Source: Grimontia celer
GTDB taxonomy: Bacteria; Pseudomonadota; Gammaproteobacteria; Enterobacterales; Vibrionaceae
Direction: 5' to 3'
Assembly (NCBI RefSeq): GCF_900055185.1
Contig: NZ_FIZX01000001.1
Span: forward strand, 2,046,001 to 2,110,000
DNA: 64,000 bases
Shown here: piece by piece, positions 1-9,156 of the stretch
How the letters are laid out: each line of letters opens with the position of its first letter
Numbering within the stretch: position 1 is the first letter of the stretch
Program-made: the position numbers and the translations under genes
Notes under the pieces: model-generated
Databases searched by the model: none
Seen by the model: only the letters and a program-made list of their open reading frames with translations
Told to the model about the DNA's origin: nothing

Positions 1-543
1 GACAAACTAAAAATTAACGTCTGGGAGTTGATTAGACTCGCGAACAGACACCCTCGCGTAAACATCTTGAACCCAGGCCCAGGTGTCGGTGGTCACTGCA
101 TTGCAGTTGATCCTTGGTTTATTGTCGACAGTTGTCCTGACGAAGCGAAAATTATCCGCCAAGCGCGTTTAACCAACGATTCAAAACCTCACTATGTTAT
201 CGATCAGGTCGTCAAAGCTGCTGATGAGTTTAAGCGTCCAGTTATTGCATGTTTAGGCCTAGCATTCAAAGCGGATATCGATGATCTAAGGGAAAGTCCT
301 GCTCTACAAATTGTTCAAGAGTTAGCGAGTAAAAATGTTGGCCAAATTTTTGCCGTTGAGCCAAATGTTGAATCCATCCCAGAGCAACTTGTGTATGCCG
401 GGGTCGAACAAATGACGCTGGAAGGAGCACTAGAGCGTGCAAACATAATCGTAGTTCTAGTTGACCATAAGCAATTCAAGGAGGCGGATAAAACTCAGCT
501 AGCTACCAAGGTTGTTATCGATACTCGCGGCATTATTAACTAG
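1..543 (+). CDS. wecC: UDP-N-acetyl-D-mannosamine dehydrogenase, C-terminal part
   Basis: The reading frame is open from the first base, so the gene starts upstream of the window; 180 residues are visible. They hold the end of the central domain and the C-terminal UDP-binding domain of a UDP-sugar dehydrogenase. The catalytic cysteine lies in GPGVGGHCIAVDPWF (about residues 26-40 of the visible part), and this wording is typical of WecC/MnaB rather than of Ugd. The family oxidises UDP-ManNAc to UDP-ManNAcA in two NAD-dependent steps in the cytoplasm. As the first gene of a surface-polysaccharide locus it should supply a uronic acid residue; the partner epimerase WecB is expected just upstream, outside the window. 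A WbpA-like UDP-GlcNAc dehydrogenase is a less likely alternative. Confidence 0.85.
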   Translation, partial: DKLKINVWELIRLANRHPRVNILNPGPGVGGHCIAVDPWFIVDSCPDEAKIIRQARLTNDSKPHYVIDQVVKAADEFKRPVIACLGLAFKADIDDLRESPALQIVQELASKNVGQIFAVEPNVESIPEQLVYAGVEQMTLEGALERANIIVVLVDHKQFKEADKTQLATKVVIDTRGIIN

Positions 544-575
544 TCAACAATTTTAATCGCGGAGCGTCTTCAATT

Positions 576-1004
576 ATGCGCCAAATAAAAAGAAATTTAA
601 GACTTCTATTGTTAGCCATTCGGACTGGCTACTTAAAACGGCGATATGGCATGAATATCGCTCAGGGTGCTTTGCTATCTAGTAAATGTCATCTGGATAA
701 AACCAATCCTAAAGGTATATATATCGGCGAAGAATCTTACATTTCTTTTGGCGCTACGATACTCACACACGACTTCGTTCGTGGGTTACATGCGGACACC
801 TTCATCGGAAAACGGTGTTTTATTGGTGCAAACGCTACCATTCTTCCTGGCATAACGATCGGTAGTAATTCAATCGTCGCCGCAGGTAGCTTGGTAACCA
901 AAGATGTGCCATGCAATAGCATTGTTGCCGGCAATCCTGCTAAACCTATTAGGCACAACATCAAAACTAAGAAGTATGGGAAACTGTGCAATGAAGAAGG
1001 TTAA
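576..1004 (+). CDS. hexapeptide-repeat acyltransferase (LbH family)
   Basis: A 142-residue protein made almost entirely of imperfect hexapeptide turns, for example YIGEES, FIGKRCFIGANATI and ITIGSNSIVAAGS, ending in the usual SIVAGNPAKPIR tail of CysE/LacA/NodL-like acetyltransferases. The histidine in ILTHDF (about residue 65) is the likely catalytic base by family analogy. It should transfer an acetyl group from acetyl-CoA to a sugar of the polysaccharide repeat unit. The gene lies 32 bases after wecC, and its end overlaps the next gene by 14 bases, so translational coupling is likely. The acceptor sugar cannot be read from the sequence. Confidence 0.75.
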   Translation: MRQIKRNLRLLLLAIRTGYLKRRYGMNIAQGALLSSKCHLDKTNPKGIYIGEESYISFGATILTHDFVRGLHADTFIGKRCFIGANATILPGITIGSNSIVAAGSLVTKDVPCNSIVAGNPAKPIRHNIKTKKYGKLCNEEG

Positions 1005-2142
1005 GCTATTTCATATAGCATCAGACTTTCCTGATCACACTGGAATGAACTCAACAAAAGCGGTAGCTAACTTACTTTCAGCAACAGAGCGAGATATCGA
1101 TCACCAAACTATTGCTTATCGCCGTATTCGAACATCACGCTTTGGATATGAAAAACGTGATCAGTATGGCTACCTTCAAGCACCATCGCTGCCACTCGGC
1201 CTGCTCCATACGTTTATTACACTGCTTTCGGCGCTGATTCTTCTTAGGAAACGAGGTCATGATGTAAAAAGCGTTGACTATATTCATGCCCATAAATTAA
1301 CTATCGATGGCCTATTGGCTTACTTTTTGAGCAAGTTCACCGGGGTAAAATATGCCATTAGTGTTAGAGCGGATACCGACATTAAGTTCATAAAAAATAA
1401 ACCTTTTAGTAGATGGATATTTAAGAAAGTTTATTTCAATGCTTCGAAGGTTTTTTATGTAAGCGCTTGGGGGAAACATGACATTGAAAAGAAGCTAAAA
1501 GTAACGAAAAAAGACTTTAAACTTCTTCCAAACATCGTGGAAACCCCAAAGCTTATCGAAAGAAAAGAAAACGCAATCAAAAATACAAATTCCAATCGTT
1601 TTATTTTTATTGGGCGAATGGAGTCGGCAAGAAAGAAAGGTCTCTATGATACGCTAGAGGCATTAAGTACTAACAAAAATTTTAAGCTTGATATATATGG
1701 TACTGCCGATGAAGAAAGCCTTTCAAATCTAGATAGTATGACTAACCTGTACGGAGTTTCAGACCAGGTCAACTATTGCGGTAAGATTTCCAAAGATGAA
1801 CTTTTGGAAAAGTTATCCGAGTACTGTGCTCTGGTAATGCCAAGTGTAAATGAAACCTTTGGCATGGTCTATGTAGAAGCACTCTATTGTAACCTTCCGA
1901 TTATTCATTGTAAGGGTTCCGGGATAGATGGATACGTAACCGGTGTCGAATATATTCAAAGTGTAGAGTCAGGCAATAAAGACCAGATTTCCAAATCAAT
2001 GAACTATTTGTATAGAAACCAAGAAAAAATCAAAAATAAGTTGGAATATGACACCAAATCCGGTTTTCTTGATGTCTTTTCCACTAATGAAATTTCTAAG
2101 TCTTACTTAGATTCTTTTGGACCGACCTATGAAGCTAATTAA
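991..2142 (+). CDS. family 4 glycosyltransferase (GT-B fold)
   Basis: The ATG at 991 gives 383 residues beginning MKKVKLFHIASDFP, a normal GT4 N-terminus with a following GMNSTKA glycine turn; the frame is open further upstream (to 904), but that would lie wholly inside the preceding gene. The C-terminal nucleotide-sugar domain has FIFIGRMESARKKG followed by the E-x7-E type motif in NETFGMVYVEALYCN. A retaining transferase that adds one sugar to the lipid-linked repeat unit on the cytoplasmic side of the inner membrane is expected. It overlaps both neighbours by 14 bases, which marks one tightly packed operon. Donor and acceptor are unknown. Confidence 0.75.
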   Translation: MKKVKLFHIASDFPDHTGMNSTKAVANLLSATERDIDHQTIAYRRIRTSRFGYEKRDQYGYLQAPSLPLGLLHTFITLLSALILLRKRGHDVKSVDYIHAHKLTIDGLLAYFLSKFTGVKYAISVRADTDIKFIKNKPFSRWIFKKVYFNASKVFYVSAWGKHDIEKKLKVTKKDFKLLPNIVETPKLIERKENAIKNTNSNRFIFIGRMESARKKGLYDTLEALSTNKNFKLDIYGTADEESLSNLDSMTNLYGVSDQVNYCGKISKDELLEKLSEYCALVMPSVNETFGMVYVEALYCNLPIIHCKGSGIDGYVTGVEYIQSVESGNKDQISKSMNYLYRNQEKIKNKLEYDTKSGFLDVFSTNEISKSYLDSFGPTYEAN

Positions 2143-2641
2143 GTTAATAAGTTACTTCATCTATTTAGCTCTATCTATTCATTTACCGGCAAACTATAGA
2201 CCATTAGGCCATATATTTAGAAGTATACGAAATGCAAATGCCAAACTATTCTTGAACATGCATGGTGGTAAGTTAAATATAGAGAAAGGGGCCAAGATAT
2301 CACCTGATATCAAAGTAGGGAAAAACTCAATGCTTGGTGAGAATTCACGTATCTATGGCGGAGTATCCCTAGGTGAAAATGTTTTGATGGGTCCAGACGT
2401 TAAAATATATACAAGAAATCATGTCATCGCAGACAGAGCAATACCAATTTTAGAACAAGGTGACAATTTCAAACCTGTAACAATCGGGGATGACGTCTGG
2501 ATAGGCGCAAATGTCATCATACTACCTGGTGTGTCTATTGGTTCTGGTAGCGTAATAGGAGCCGGCTCGGTCGTCACTAAATCTGTACCAGAGTACAAAG
2601 TTGTATGTGGTAACCCTGCAATAATTAAGAGCTCCAGATAA
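2129..2641 (+). CDS. hexapeptide-repeat acyltransferase with N-terminal hydrophobic segment
   Basis: 170 residues from the ATG at 2129; an in-frame TTG at 2117 would add only four residues. A short hydrophobic stretch (LISYFIYLALSIHL) precedes a left-handed beta-helix domain (IKVGKNSMLGENS, VSLGENVLMGP, VTIGDDVWIGANVIILPGVSIG) and the terminal VCGNPA signature. The YTRNH histidine is the probable catalytic base. This is the WbbJ/Vat/CysE-like maltose O-acetyltransferase group. It is the second acetyltransferase in four genes, so the repeat unit may carry more than one O- or N-acetyl group. The last base of its stop is two bases before the flippase start codon. Confidence 0.72.
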   Translation: MKLIKLISYFIYLALSIHLPANYRPLGHIFRSIRNANAKLFLNMHGGKLNIEKGAKISPDIKVGKNSMLGENSRIYGGVSLGENVLMGPDVKIYTRNHVIADRAIPILEQGDNFKPVTIGDDVWIGANVIILPGVSIGSGSVIGAGSVVTKSVPEYKVVCGNPAIIKSSR

Positions 2642-2643
2642 AA

Positions 2644-3864
2644 ATGTTAAAGAAAATACTTGCCTCCATGGCTAATCAGGGGGCAATCAGTGTATTTAAT
2701 CTTATTGTATCAATCTATATTCTAAAACTATATTCCGTTTCAGACTTTGGAGTGTATAGCATAGTTTTTGCTCTAGGACTTGGAGCTATTTCATTTCAGA
2801 ATGCACTCATTTCCACACCGATGTCTGTTAGAATAAAGAAAAGAGTTCTCAACGGAAAATCAAAATATCTTAACTTTTACAATTCAATAAACTTATTATA
2901 TTTATTTTCCATACTAACAATCTCTATTGTTGCCGGGCTATTGATAGAATTTCCCGGGTGGTTACTTGGACTATACTTAGTATCGTTTTCAATTAGAGAC
3001 TATTATAAAAACCTCCTAATGCTAGACTATGATGTACATACAGTCACAAAAATGGAAGTTTTATTCATCTTTTTAGCACTACTAAGTCTTTTAATTTACT
3101 ACTTTCTAGAAATCTATAGTATTCAATTAATTGTGATCACACTAGCGATATGCTCGCTAATCAGTACAGCCGTCGCAAAGTGCAAAATCAATATTCACAC
3201 AAATCTAAACATACTGATCGTTTATAGATTTTACAAAATAAAGATTTGGCCTATTTCTAAATGGGCCACCCTAGGTGTGTTTGTAACTGAAATATATAGT
3301 AGGTCATACATTTTTATCTTAACGACGTTCTACTCCACAGAGATACTAGGTCTGGTTCAAGCCGGTAGAGTACTTTTCGGGCCAATGAACCTCATTTTGA
3401 ATGGTTGGATTAAGATAGCAAGGAATCACCTAGCATCACTTCTCGGCTCAAATAGTCGCGACAAATTTGGGGCCTTCATCCGTCTTAGTGTTTTTGGAGT
3501 GATAGCTTTGAATATTCTCGCTATATCGGCGGTCATGTTATTTTGGAAGCATCTAGAAGAACTACTATTCATCCAAATCGAAGAGAATATATTACTCACT
3601 ACAGTCTTGTGGGGTATAGCTGTTGCAATGATTCAACTCAGGACTGTTATATCAACCTCACTACAAGCATATGGCGTATTCAAAATACAAACATACTTTA
3701 ATATCATGTCAAGTATAACGACCCTTCTTTCTATCATATTGATATATAAATTCCTTTCTTGGCAATATATGCCACTGGCAATAGCAATTGGCGAAGGAAC
3801 ATTGTTAGCATTGTCCTTCATTTATTATATAAAAGTAAGAAAGGAAGAATATTATGCATCATGA
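2644..3864 (+). CDS. polysaccharide repeat-unit flippase, Wzx-like
   Basis: 406 residues with roughly a dozen hydrophobic segments spread over the whole length and few charged loops. The opening (ASMANQGAISVFNLIVSIYILKLYSVSDFGVYSIVFAL) has the pattern of the MOP-superfamily oligosaccharide exporters, in which the first two helices carry a NQ and a D-F-G-Y signature. The protein would translocate undecaprenyl-linked repeat units across the inner membrane. It is A+T-rich like its neighbours, and its end overlaps the next glycosyltransferase by 11 bases. The sequence is diverged, so the assignment rests on topology, the N-terminal pattern and locus context. Confidence 0.68.
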   Translation: MLKKILASMANQGAISVFNLIVSIYILKLYSVSDFGVYSIVFALGLGAISFQNALISTPMSVRIKKRVLNGKSKYLNFYNSINLLYLFSILTISIVAGLLIEFPGWLLGLYLVSFSIRDYYKNLLMLDYDVHTVTKMEVLFIFLALLSLLIYYFLEIYSIQLIVITLAICSLISTAVAKCKINIHTNLNILIVYRFYKIKIWPISKWATLGVFVTEIYSRSYIFILTTFYSTEILGLVQAGRVLFGPMNLILNGWIKIARNHLASLLGSNSRDKFGAFIRLSVFGVIALNILAISAVMLFWKHLEELLFIQIEENILLTTVLWGIAVAMIQLRTVISTSLQAYGVFKIQTYFNIMSSITTLLSIILIYKFLSWQYMPLAIAIGEGTLLALSFIYYIKVRKEEYYAS

Positions 3865-4732
3865 TATCACTATAGGTATATGTACTTTCAAACGTCCTTT
3901 TCTAGAGAAAACGTTAGAAAGCGTAAAGAAAGCGATTGAATATGCGAACGCAAAAGTTAATGTACTAATTGTTGACAATGACCCAAACCAGAGTGCAAGA
4001 CAATTAGTTTGCTCTATGACTCACAAACAAACGCGATTCACTTATGTAAGTGAGCCAAGAAGCGGAATTGCTTTTGCCCGAAACCGTGTACTGTCAGAAA
4101 CAAACACTAAATGGTTACTATTTATCGATGATGACGAAACAGTCGATAAAGAATGGTTATTGAATTATATAAATATAATTAATGGATCAGATTTCACTGC
4201 AGCTATTGGTCCTGTTGTAACTCAGTACCCAAACTACGTTGATGATGTAATTGTTAAGTCAAGAGTACTAGACCGAAGGACTTTCCCTCATTTGAATGAA
4301 ATAAATCATGGTGCAACCAATAATTGTCTAATTGATTTAGAATTTGCAAATAAAAACAATATTAAATTCGATACTGACTTTAATTTCTATGGAGAAGACT
4401 CGGATTTTTTTGAACGTATTAGCAAGACAGGTAAAATAATTTGGAATCAACATTCTATTGTATATGAACCAGTTACAAAAGACCGTGCAAGAAAGGAGTG
4501 GATAGTAAGTCGCTTATATAAAAATGGTTATAATTATGCCAGAAGGAAAGTTATAAGATGTGGACCAAAAACACGTTTTACTCTTTTAATAAAATCCATA
4601 ATTAGGGTATTTATTGATGTTGTAAAATACATTATTAACTTTCATTCAAAGCCCTTACGCTTCAAATACCTCTGCGAGCTGTACCGTGATTTTGGAAGAA
4701 TTAAGTCATGTATAATGACCACAGCAAAATAG
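3854..4732 (+). CDS. family 2 glycosyltransferase (GT-A fold)
   Basis: 292 residues starting with the classic GT2 N-terminus ITIGICTFKRPFLEKTLESV, followed by LIVDNDP, by EPRSGIAFARN, and by the metal-binding WLLFIDDDE motif near residue 90; a later GEDSDFF provides the ED catalytic-base region. This inverting transferase would use a nucleotide sugar at the inner face of the membrane. The C-terminal 50 residues are basic and partly hydrophobic and could attach it to the membrane. It overlaps the preceding flippase gene by 11 bases and the following polymerase gene by 25 bases. The sugar added is unknown. Confidence 0.78.
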   Translation: MHHDITIGICTFKRPFLEKTLESVKKAIEYANAKVNVLIVDNDPNQSARQLVCSMTHKQTRFTYVSEPRSGIAFARNRVLSETNTKWLLFIDDDETVDKEWLLNYINIINGSDFTAAIGPVVTQYPNYVDDVIVKSRVLDRRTFPHLNEINHGATNNCLIDLEFANKNNIKFDTDFNFYGEDSDFFERISKTGKIIWNQHSIVYEPVTKDRARKEWIVSRLYKNGYNYARRKVIRCGPKTRFTLLIKSIIRVFIDVVKYIINFHSKPLRFKYLCELYRDFGRIKSCIMTTAK

Positions 4733-5946
4733 CGAGCCTTATTCAGCGACATTCATTTTTTGTCGTCATGCTTTTTATTGTGGGTGTATTGACCCCAGAG
4801 TTAACACCGAAAATACAGCTGATGGACAACGATTTAGGGGGAATGCTAGATATTCGTTCTGGTAGTGATCGAACTAAGCAAGTATTCTGGATTGGCATGT
4901 CGTTAATAATGTTTGCCCTGTTCTTCCAGTACCGAAATAATACTCGATGTCTTGCTATTCACTCTAGTTTAATCACTCCTATACTTTTTCTTACATTCAT
5001 ATTCACACTTGCTCTATTTAGTATTTTATGGTCAGACTTCAAGTCTTTGACCTTTAAACGATCATTTTTTCAACTTATTCTCTATTGGGTTATATATCAG
5101 AGTTTATTACTTTCTATTTTAAGTGGTAGCCTTTTCAATTCATTTAGAAAGGTTAACTACTCAATAATATTAATGATCGTACTATCTATTATTATTGGTG
5201 CAGGCATTAATCCTTATGGTGAATTAGCTGGATATTCTAATACAAAGAATGTCATGGGAGCAATTCTATGCGTTTCCATCATATGTAGCCATATCGTTTA
5301 CTCTCATTATGGAATGGATAGAAGGAGTGTTATTTTACTTTCGTTAATGACATTTCTTCTTGTCCTAACGGCAAGTAAAACATCAATTTTTCTGGTATTT
5401 GTTTATCTAATCTTGTCAAAAATTGATTTAAGAATTGCAAAAGCCATTGTTTTTATAACTACACTTTTATTGCTTATTGGTTTCAACGTTATTCCTACCA
5501 TTTCGTATCAAGTTGATAACTATGTAAACATTGCGGACTATGTATCGGGTGATTTCATAACTGGCCGAGGATATATATGGGATGCTATTTATTTGGAACT
5601 ATATTATTTTGATAGAATTTGGTTAGGCTTTGGATATGGATCTTTCTTTGGCACGCCTGTTACACCATATTTTTTCGATGATGAATTTAGTTTTCTTAGA
5701 TTCATAAGCTCTTCTCACAATGGTTATATTGAACTACTCACACAATTTGGGTTTATAAGTATATTCATTTTCACCTACTATCTTCTTTTTCTAAGAAGTA
5801 GAAATATAAATATTATATCTGCACTTTTTGTTGTCACTCTTTACAACATTACAGAGCCGGCATTTATGAGAGATCAGCATGTCGTTTGGTTTATGTGCAT
5901 TTTCATTCTCTTGTTTTCTTATTCCCAGAAATATATTTCTCGTTAA
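4708..5946 (+). CDS. polysaccharide polymerase, Wzy-like (O-antigen ligase fold)
   Basis: A 412-residue integral membrane protein with about eleven hydrophobic segments and one larger extracytoplasmic loop (about residues 265-340) that contains GRGYIWDAI, GFGYGSFF and SSSHNGYIELLTQFG. The R...H...N pattern in this loop is typical of the Wzy_C/O-antigen-ligase family. Position between flippase and transferases points to the block polymerase that joins repeat units in the periplasm. A second protein of the same family is encoded at 10829-12256, so one of the two may polymerise and the other may act on a different polymer or as a ligase. Confidence 0.68.
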   Translation: MYNDHSKIASLIQRHSFFVVMLFIVGVLTPELTPKIQLMDNDLGGMLDIRSGSDRTKQVFWIGMSLIMFALFFQYRNNTRCLAIHSSLITPILFLTFIFTLALFSILWSDFKSLTFKRSFFQLILYWVIYQSLLLSILSGSLFNSFRKVNYSIILMIVLSIIIGAGINPYGELAGYSNTKNVMGAILCVSIICSHIVYSHYGMDRRSVILLSLMTFLLVLTASKTSIFLVFVYLILSKIDLRIAKAIVFITTLLLLIGFNVIPTISYQVDNYVNIADYVSGDFITGRGYIWDAIYLELYYFDRIWLGFGYGSFFGTPVTPYFFDDEFSFLRFISSSHNGYIELLTQFGFISIFIFTYYLLFLRSRNINIISALFVVTLYNITEPAFMRDQHVVWFMCIFILLFSYSQKYISR

Positions 5947-5980
5947 AAATAATTGTTACTGATAGCTAAAAGGCCACACA

Positions 5981-7021
5981 GTGTTTATTAATTCCTTCAA
6001 TCACTTTAGAGCAGTCGCTATTATATTTATAGTTATGGGTCACTGTTATTCCATTACAGGTATGACATTCAACACATTCCCATCTGCTTTTATTCAAAAC
6101 TTTATTTCTGGTGGTACAACGCTTTTTGTTTTTATTTCTGGATTTCTTTTCTATCATATATTTTATAAAAATTTCAATTTAAAAACATTTCTGATTAAAA
6201 AAATTAAAACCGTGTTACTACCATATGTAATAATCGGTTCTTTACCGGTTATTTATCTAACCCTAAAGCAAGCTAGTGTATATGGGGACTGGTTTCTTCC
6301 TTCTGGCGATAGTTTACTTGATAACTACTTAATCCCAACTTTAAAGTACTATTCATCAGGAAGATTTCTAACAGGATATTGGTATATACCTTTTATATTT
6401 ATAATTTTTTTAATGTCACCTTTTTTTATTCAATTTATCGAATTAAGGAAAAGATATCAAATTATCATTATAGCTTTGATGTCCGTTATAGCCATGTATG
6501 CACATCGACCCATTCTAAATATAAATCCACTTCATAGTGCTATCTATTATATACCTGTATATTTATTAGGAATATTCGCTGCTATTAATAGATTGAAAAT
6601 ATATACCTGGCTTATGGGAAAAGAGTTAATTCTCATGGTAGTAATAGTTTCATTGATCACTTATCAAACTATGAATGGTCATAATGGTAGCTATCACAAA
6701 TATTTATTCTCATATAGCGGAATAGATCTGGTTTTTATTCATAAAATATTGTTGTGCTTTCTTCTAATGATAATCCTCCACAGATTTGAAAACTTTAAAC
6801 ACCCATTAATCAATCATCTCGCTGCTACAAGTTTCACAGTATTCTTCCTTCATCCACTAGCTATTTTTTTAATGAACAAGTTTTTAAAAGATGCTCTTCA
6901 CTTTGACTCATGGGTTTTTCTCTCTATATTTACAACATTAATAATTACAATATGTAGCTTAATCGCAGTTCAATTTAAAAAGTTAGCACCAATTAACAGT
7001 CGTTATATCATTGGATATTGA
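5981..7021 (+). CDS. acyltransferase 3 family membrane O-acyltransferase
   Basis: 346 residues from a GTG start, which lies 34 bases after the polymerase gene. The start SFNHFRAVAIIFIVMGHCYS carries the conserved R and H of acyltransferase family 3 (OafA/WecH type), followed by about ten membrane helices; LFVFISGFLFY is the usual second helix. These proteins modify sugars with acetyl or other acyl groups at the inner membrane. There is no SGNH domain at the C-terminus, so this is the short form. Base composition is very A+T-rich. It is the third candidate acyltransferase of this locus. Confidence 0.75.
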   Translation: MFINSFNHFRAVAIIFIVMGHCYSITGMTFNTFPSAFIQNFISGGTTLFVFISGFLFYHIFYKNFNLKTFLIKKIKTVLLPYVIIGSLPVIYLTLKQASVYGDWFLPSGDSLLDNYLIPTLKYYSSGRFLTGYWYIPFIFIIFLMSPFFIQFIELRKRYQIIIIALMSVIAMYAHRPILNINPLHSAIYYIPVYLLGIFAAINRLKIYTWLMGKELILMVVIVSLITYQTMNGHNGSYHKYLFSYSGIDLVFIHKILLCFLLMIILHRFENFKHPLINHLAATSFTVFFLHPLAIFLMNKFLKDALHFDSWVFLSIFTTLIITICSLIAVQFKKLAPINSRYIIGY

Positions 7022-7100
7022 CATATAAAAACCTCAAGAAAAATATTTATATAATATCACCCACTTTCCTTTGTTTTTAAATACTTCAATAGAGGTAAAA

Positions 7101-7835
7101 ATGAACCGCATAGAAATGTTCGGTTGTCCTATGGATGTTGCCAGTATGGACGATACAGTTACCCATATAAATAAGAGAATATCCAAAGGCGAATTTACGC
7201 AACATGTTGTTGTTAATGTCGCTAAAGTAGTGAATATGCAAACAGACCAGGTTCTCGCAAAATCTGTAGAATCTTGCGATATTATTAATATTGATGGTAT
7301 GGGAGTAGTTTGGGGCGCTCGTATGCTAGGCCATTCAGTACCAGAGAGAGTAGCAGGCGTTGACCTTTTCCATCAATTACTCAATATGAGTGCTAAAGAA
7401 AAATACCCTGTATTCTTGCTCGGAGCTACCTCAGAAGTGGTAAGAAAGACGAAAGAGCAAGTAGAAAGTCTTTATCCAAACCTTGTTGTATGTGGCTATA
7501 ACGATGGTTATTTCTGGGATAGTGAAGAAGAAGTAGTAGAAAAAATTTCCCGATCTGGTGCCAAACTTTTGTTTGTAGCAATCACCTCCCCAAAAAAAGA
7601 AAACTTTATAAACAAATGGCAGGACAAGCTTGGAGTTGACTTCGTTATGGGTGTTGGCGGCACATTTGACGTCGTTGCTGGAAAGGTTCAACGGGCACCT
7701 ATATGGATGCAAAATTATGGATTAGAATGGCTATATAGAGTTATTCAGGAGCCACGAAGAATGTGGAGAAGATATCTAGTTACCAACACCAAATTTGCTT
7801 TAATGCTAACAAAAGAAAAAATGTCTACTAGATAA
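7101..7835 (+). CDS. WecG/TagA/CpsF family glycosyltransferase (GT26)
   Basis: The ATG at 7101 follows a good AGAGG ribosome site by five bases and gives 244 residues; an upstream in-frame TTG at 7071 lacks a site. The domain runs the full length: NVAKVVNMQTD, DIINIDGMGVVWGARMLG with the conserved D-G and VPERVAGVDLF, then KKENFINKW and GVGGTFDVVAGKVQRAP. WecG moves ManNAcA from UDP-ManNAcA onto lipid-linked GlcNAc, and TagA moves ManNAc. Since the locus carries a WecC-type dehydrogenase, a ManNAcA transferase is the likeliest role. The gene has an 80-base upstream gap but no terminator there. Confidence 0.8.
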   Translation: MNRIEMFGCPMDVASMDDTVTHINKRISKGEFTQHVVVNVAKVVNMQTDQVLAKSVESCDIINIDGMGVVWGARMLGHSVPERVAGVDLFHQLLNMSAKEKYPVFLLGATSEVVRKTKEQVESLYPNLVVCGYNDGYFWDSEEEVVEKISRSGAKLLFVAITSPKKENFINKWQDKLGVDFVMGVGGTFDVVAGKVQRAPIWMQNYGLEWLYRVIQEPRRMWRRYLVTNTKFALMLTKEKMSTR

Positions 7836-7882
7836 ATCATTTAAAAACATCACTTGATTTTTCAATAATTCCCATCAAAAAA

Positions 7883-7904
7883 ACTCAATGTATATACATT
7901 GAGT
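7883..7904. other. perfect 22-base intergenic palindrome
   Basis: Between the GT26 gene and ugd a perfect inverted repeat has arms ACTCAATGTAT and ATACATTGAGT with no loop. It is preceded by seven A and followed by a mixed T-rich stretch, not by a clean T run. It could be a weak terminator or attenuator ahead of ugd, or an operator for a dimeric regulator. The sequence alone does not decide. Confidence 0.5.
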
Positions 7905-7937
7905 CAAGTCCTATATTTTATTATATCAAGGAAGAAA

Positions 7938-9104
7938 ATGAAGATTGCCATTGCTGGTACGGGCTATGTTGGTCTATCCAACGCGATGCTACTTTCGCAA
8001 AATCACGAAGTAGTAGCAGTAGATATTATCGAAAGTAAAGTTAATCTTTTAAACGACCGTATATCTCCAATTGCAGATAATGAGATAGAACTTTTTCTCA
8101 ATGAACGCAGCCTTAATTTTAGAGCCACGACAGATATACGAGAAGCCTATTTAGACTCTGAATTTGTTATTATTGCCACTCCCACAGATTACGATACAAA
8201 ATCTAACAATTTCAACACGTCGACTGTTGAAAAAGTTATACGAGACGTAAATTCTATAAATCCAGATGCTGTAATAGTCATCAAATCTACAGTCCCAGTT
8301 GGTTTTACCAAATACATTCGAGAGAAGCTCCTATGTGATAACGTAATTTTCTCACCTGAATTTTTACGTGAGGGTAAAGCTCTTTATGATAATCTTTATC
8401 CTTCGCGGATTATTGTTGGTGAGCGGAGTAAACGTGCTGAAACCTTCGCTAATCTTTTGGTTGAAGGCGCAGAGAAGAAGGACATAAGTGTTCTGTTTAC
8501 TGATTCGACAGAAGCTGAAGCCGTTAAATTGTTCTCAAACACCTATTTAGCAATGCGTGTAGCCTATTTCAATGAGCTGGACACCTATTCAGAGACACAT
8601 TGCTTAGATGCGCGACAAATCATTGAGGGCGTAGGGCTAGACCCACGCATAGGAAACCACTATAACAACCCCTCTTTTGGTTATGGTGGCTACTGCCTAC
8701 CAAAAGATACGAAACAACTTTTGGCTAATTACCAAGATGTGCCGAACAACATGATTAGGGCAATTGTTGATGCAAACACCACCCGTAAAGATTTTATTGC
8801 CGAATCAATTCTTTCAAAAAATCCAAAGGTAGTAGGTATCTATCGGCTAATCATGAAGTCTGGATCCGACAACTTCAGAGCCTCATCAATACAGGGTATT
8901 ATGAAACGCATCAAAGCTAAAGGCGTCGAAGTAATCGTGTATGAGCCAGTTTTGACAGAGAAAGAGTTCTTCCATTCAGAAGTGCTAACCGATTTTAACG
9001 CGTTCAAATCAAAGGCAGACGTTATAGTTTCTAACCGTATGACAGAAGAGTTAGCCGATGTCGTAGAGAAAGTGTACACACGTGATTTGTTTGGCAGTGA
9101 TTAG
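7938..9104 (+). CDS. ugd: UDP-glucose 6-dehydrogenase
   Basis: 388 residues from the ATG at 7938, which is six to seven bases after AAGGAAG; the open frame reaches back to 7899, but that part has no ribosome site. The N-terminal Rossmann motif is [15 protein letters not shown], the central helix follows, and the catalytic cysteine is in [14 protein letters not shown] (about residue 255). [11 protein letters not shown] and NPSFGYGG are Ugd-family signatures. The enzyme makes UDP-glucuronate from UDP-glucose with two NAD. It supplies the second uronic acid precursor of this locus, next to the UDP-ManNAcA expected from wecC, so an acidic polymer is likely. Confidence 0.92.
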   Translation: MKIAIAGTGYVGLSNAMLLSQNHEVVAVDIIESKVNLLNDRISPIADNEIELFLNERSLNFRATTDIREAYLDSEFVIIATPTDYDTKSNNFNTSTVEKVIRDVNSINPDAVIVIKSTVPVGFTKYIREKLLCDNVIFSPEFLREGKALYDNLYPSRIIVGERSKRAETFANLLVEGAEKKDISVLFTDSTEAEAVKLFSNTYLAMRVAYFNELDTYSETHCLDARQIIEGVGLDPRIGNHYNNPSFGYGGYCLPKDTKQLLANYQDVPNNMIRAIVDANTTRKDFIAESILSKNPKVVGIYRLIMKSGSDNFRASSIQGIMKRIKAKGVEVIVYEPVLTEKEFFHSEVLTDFNAFKSKADVIVSNRMTEELADVVEKVYTRDLFGSD

Positions 9105-9156
9105 GTAAGCCACCTTTAAAAGTCTCTTTTCAGACAAACCAATTTTAGAAACCCAA

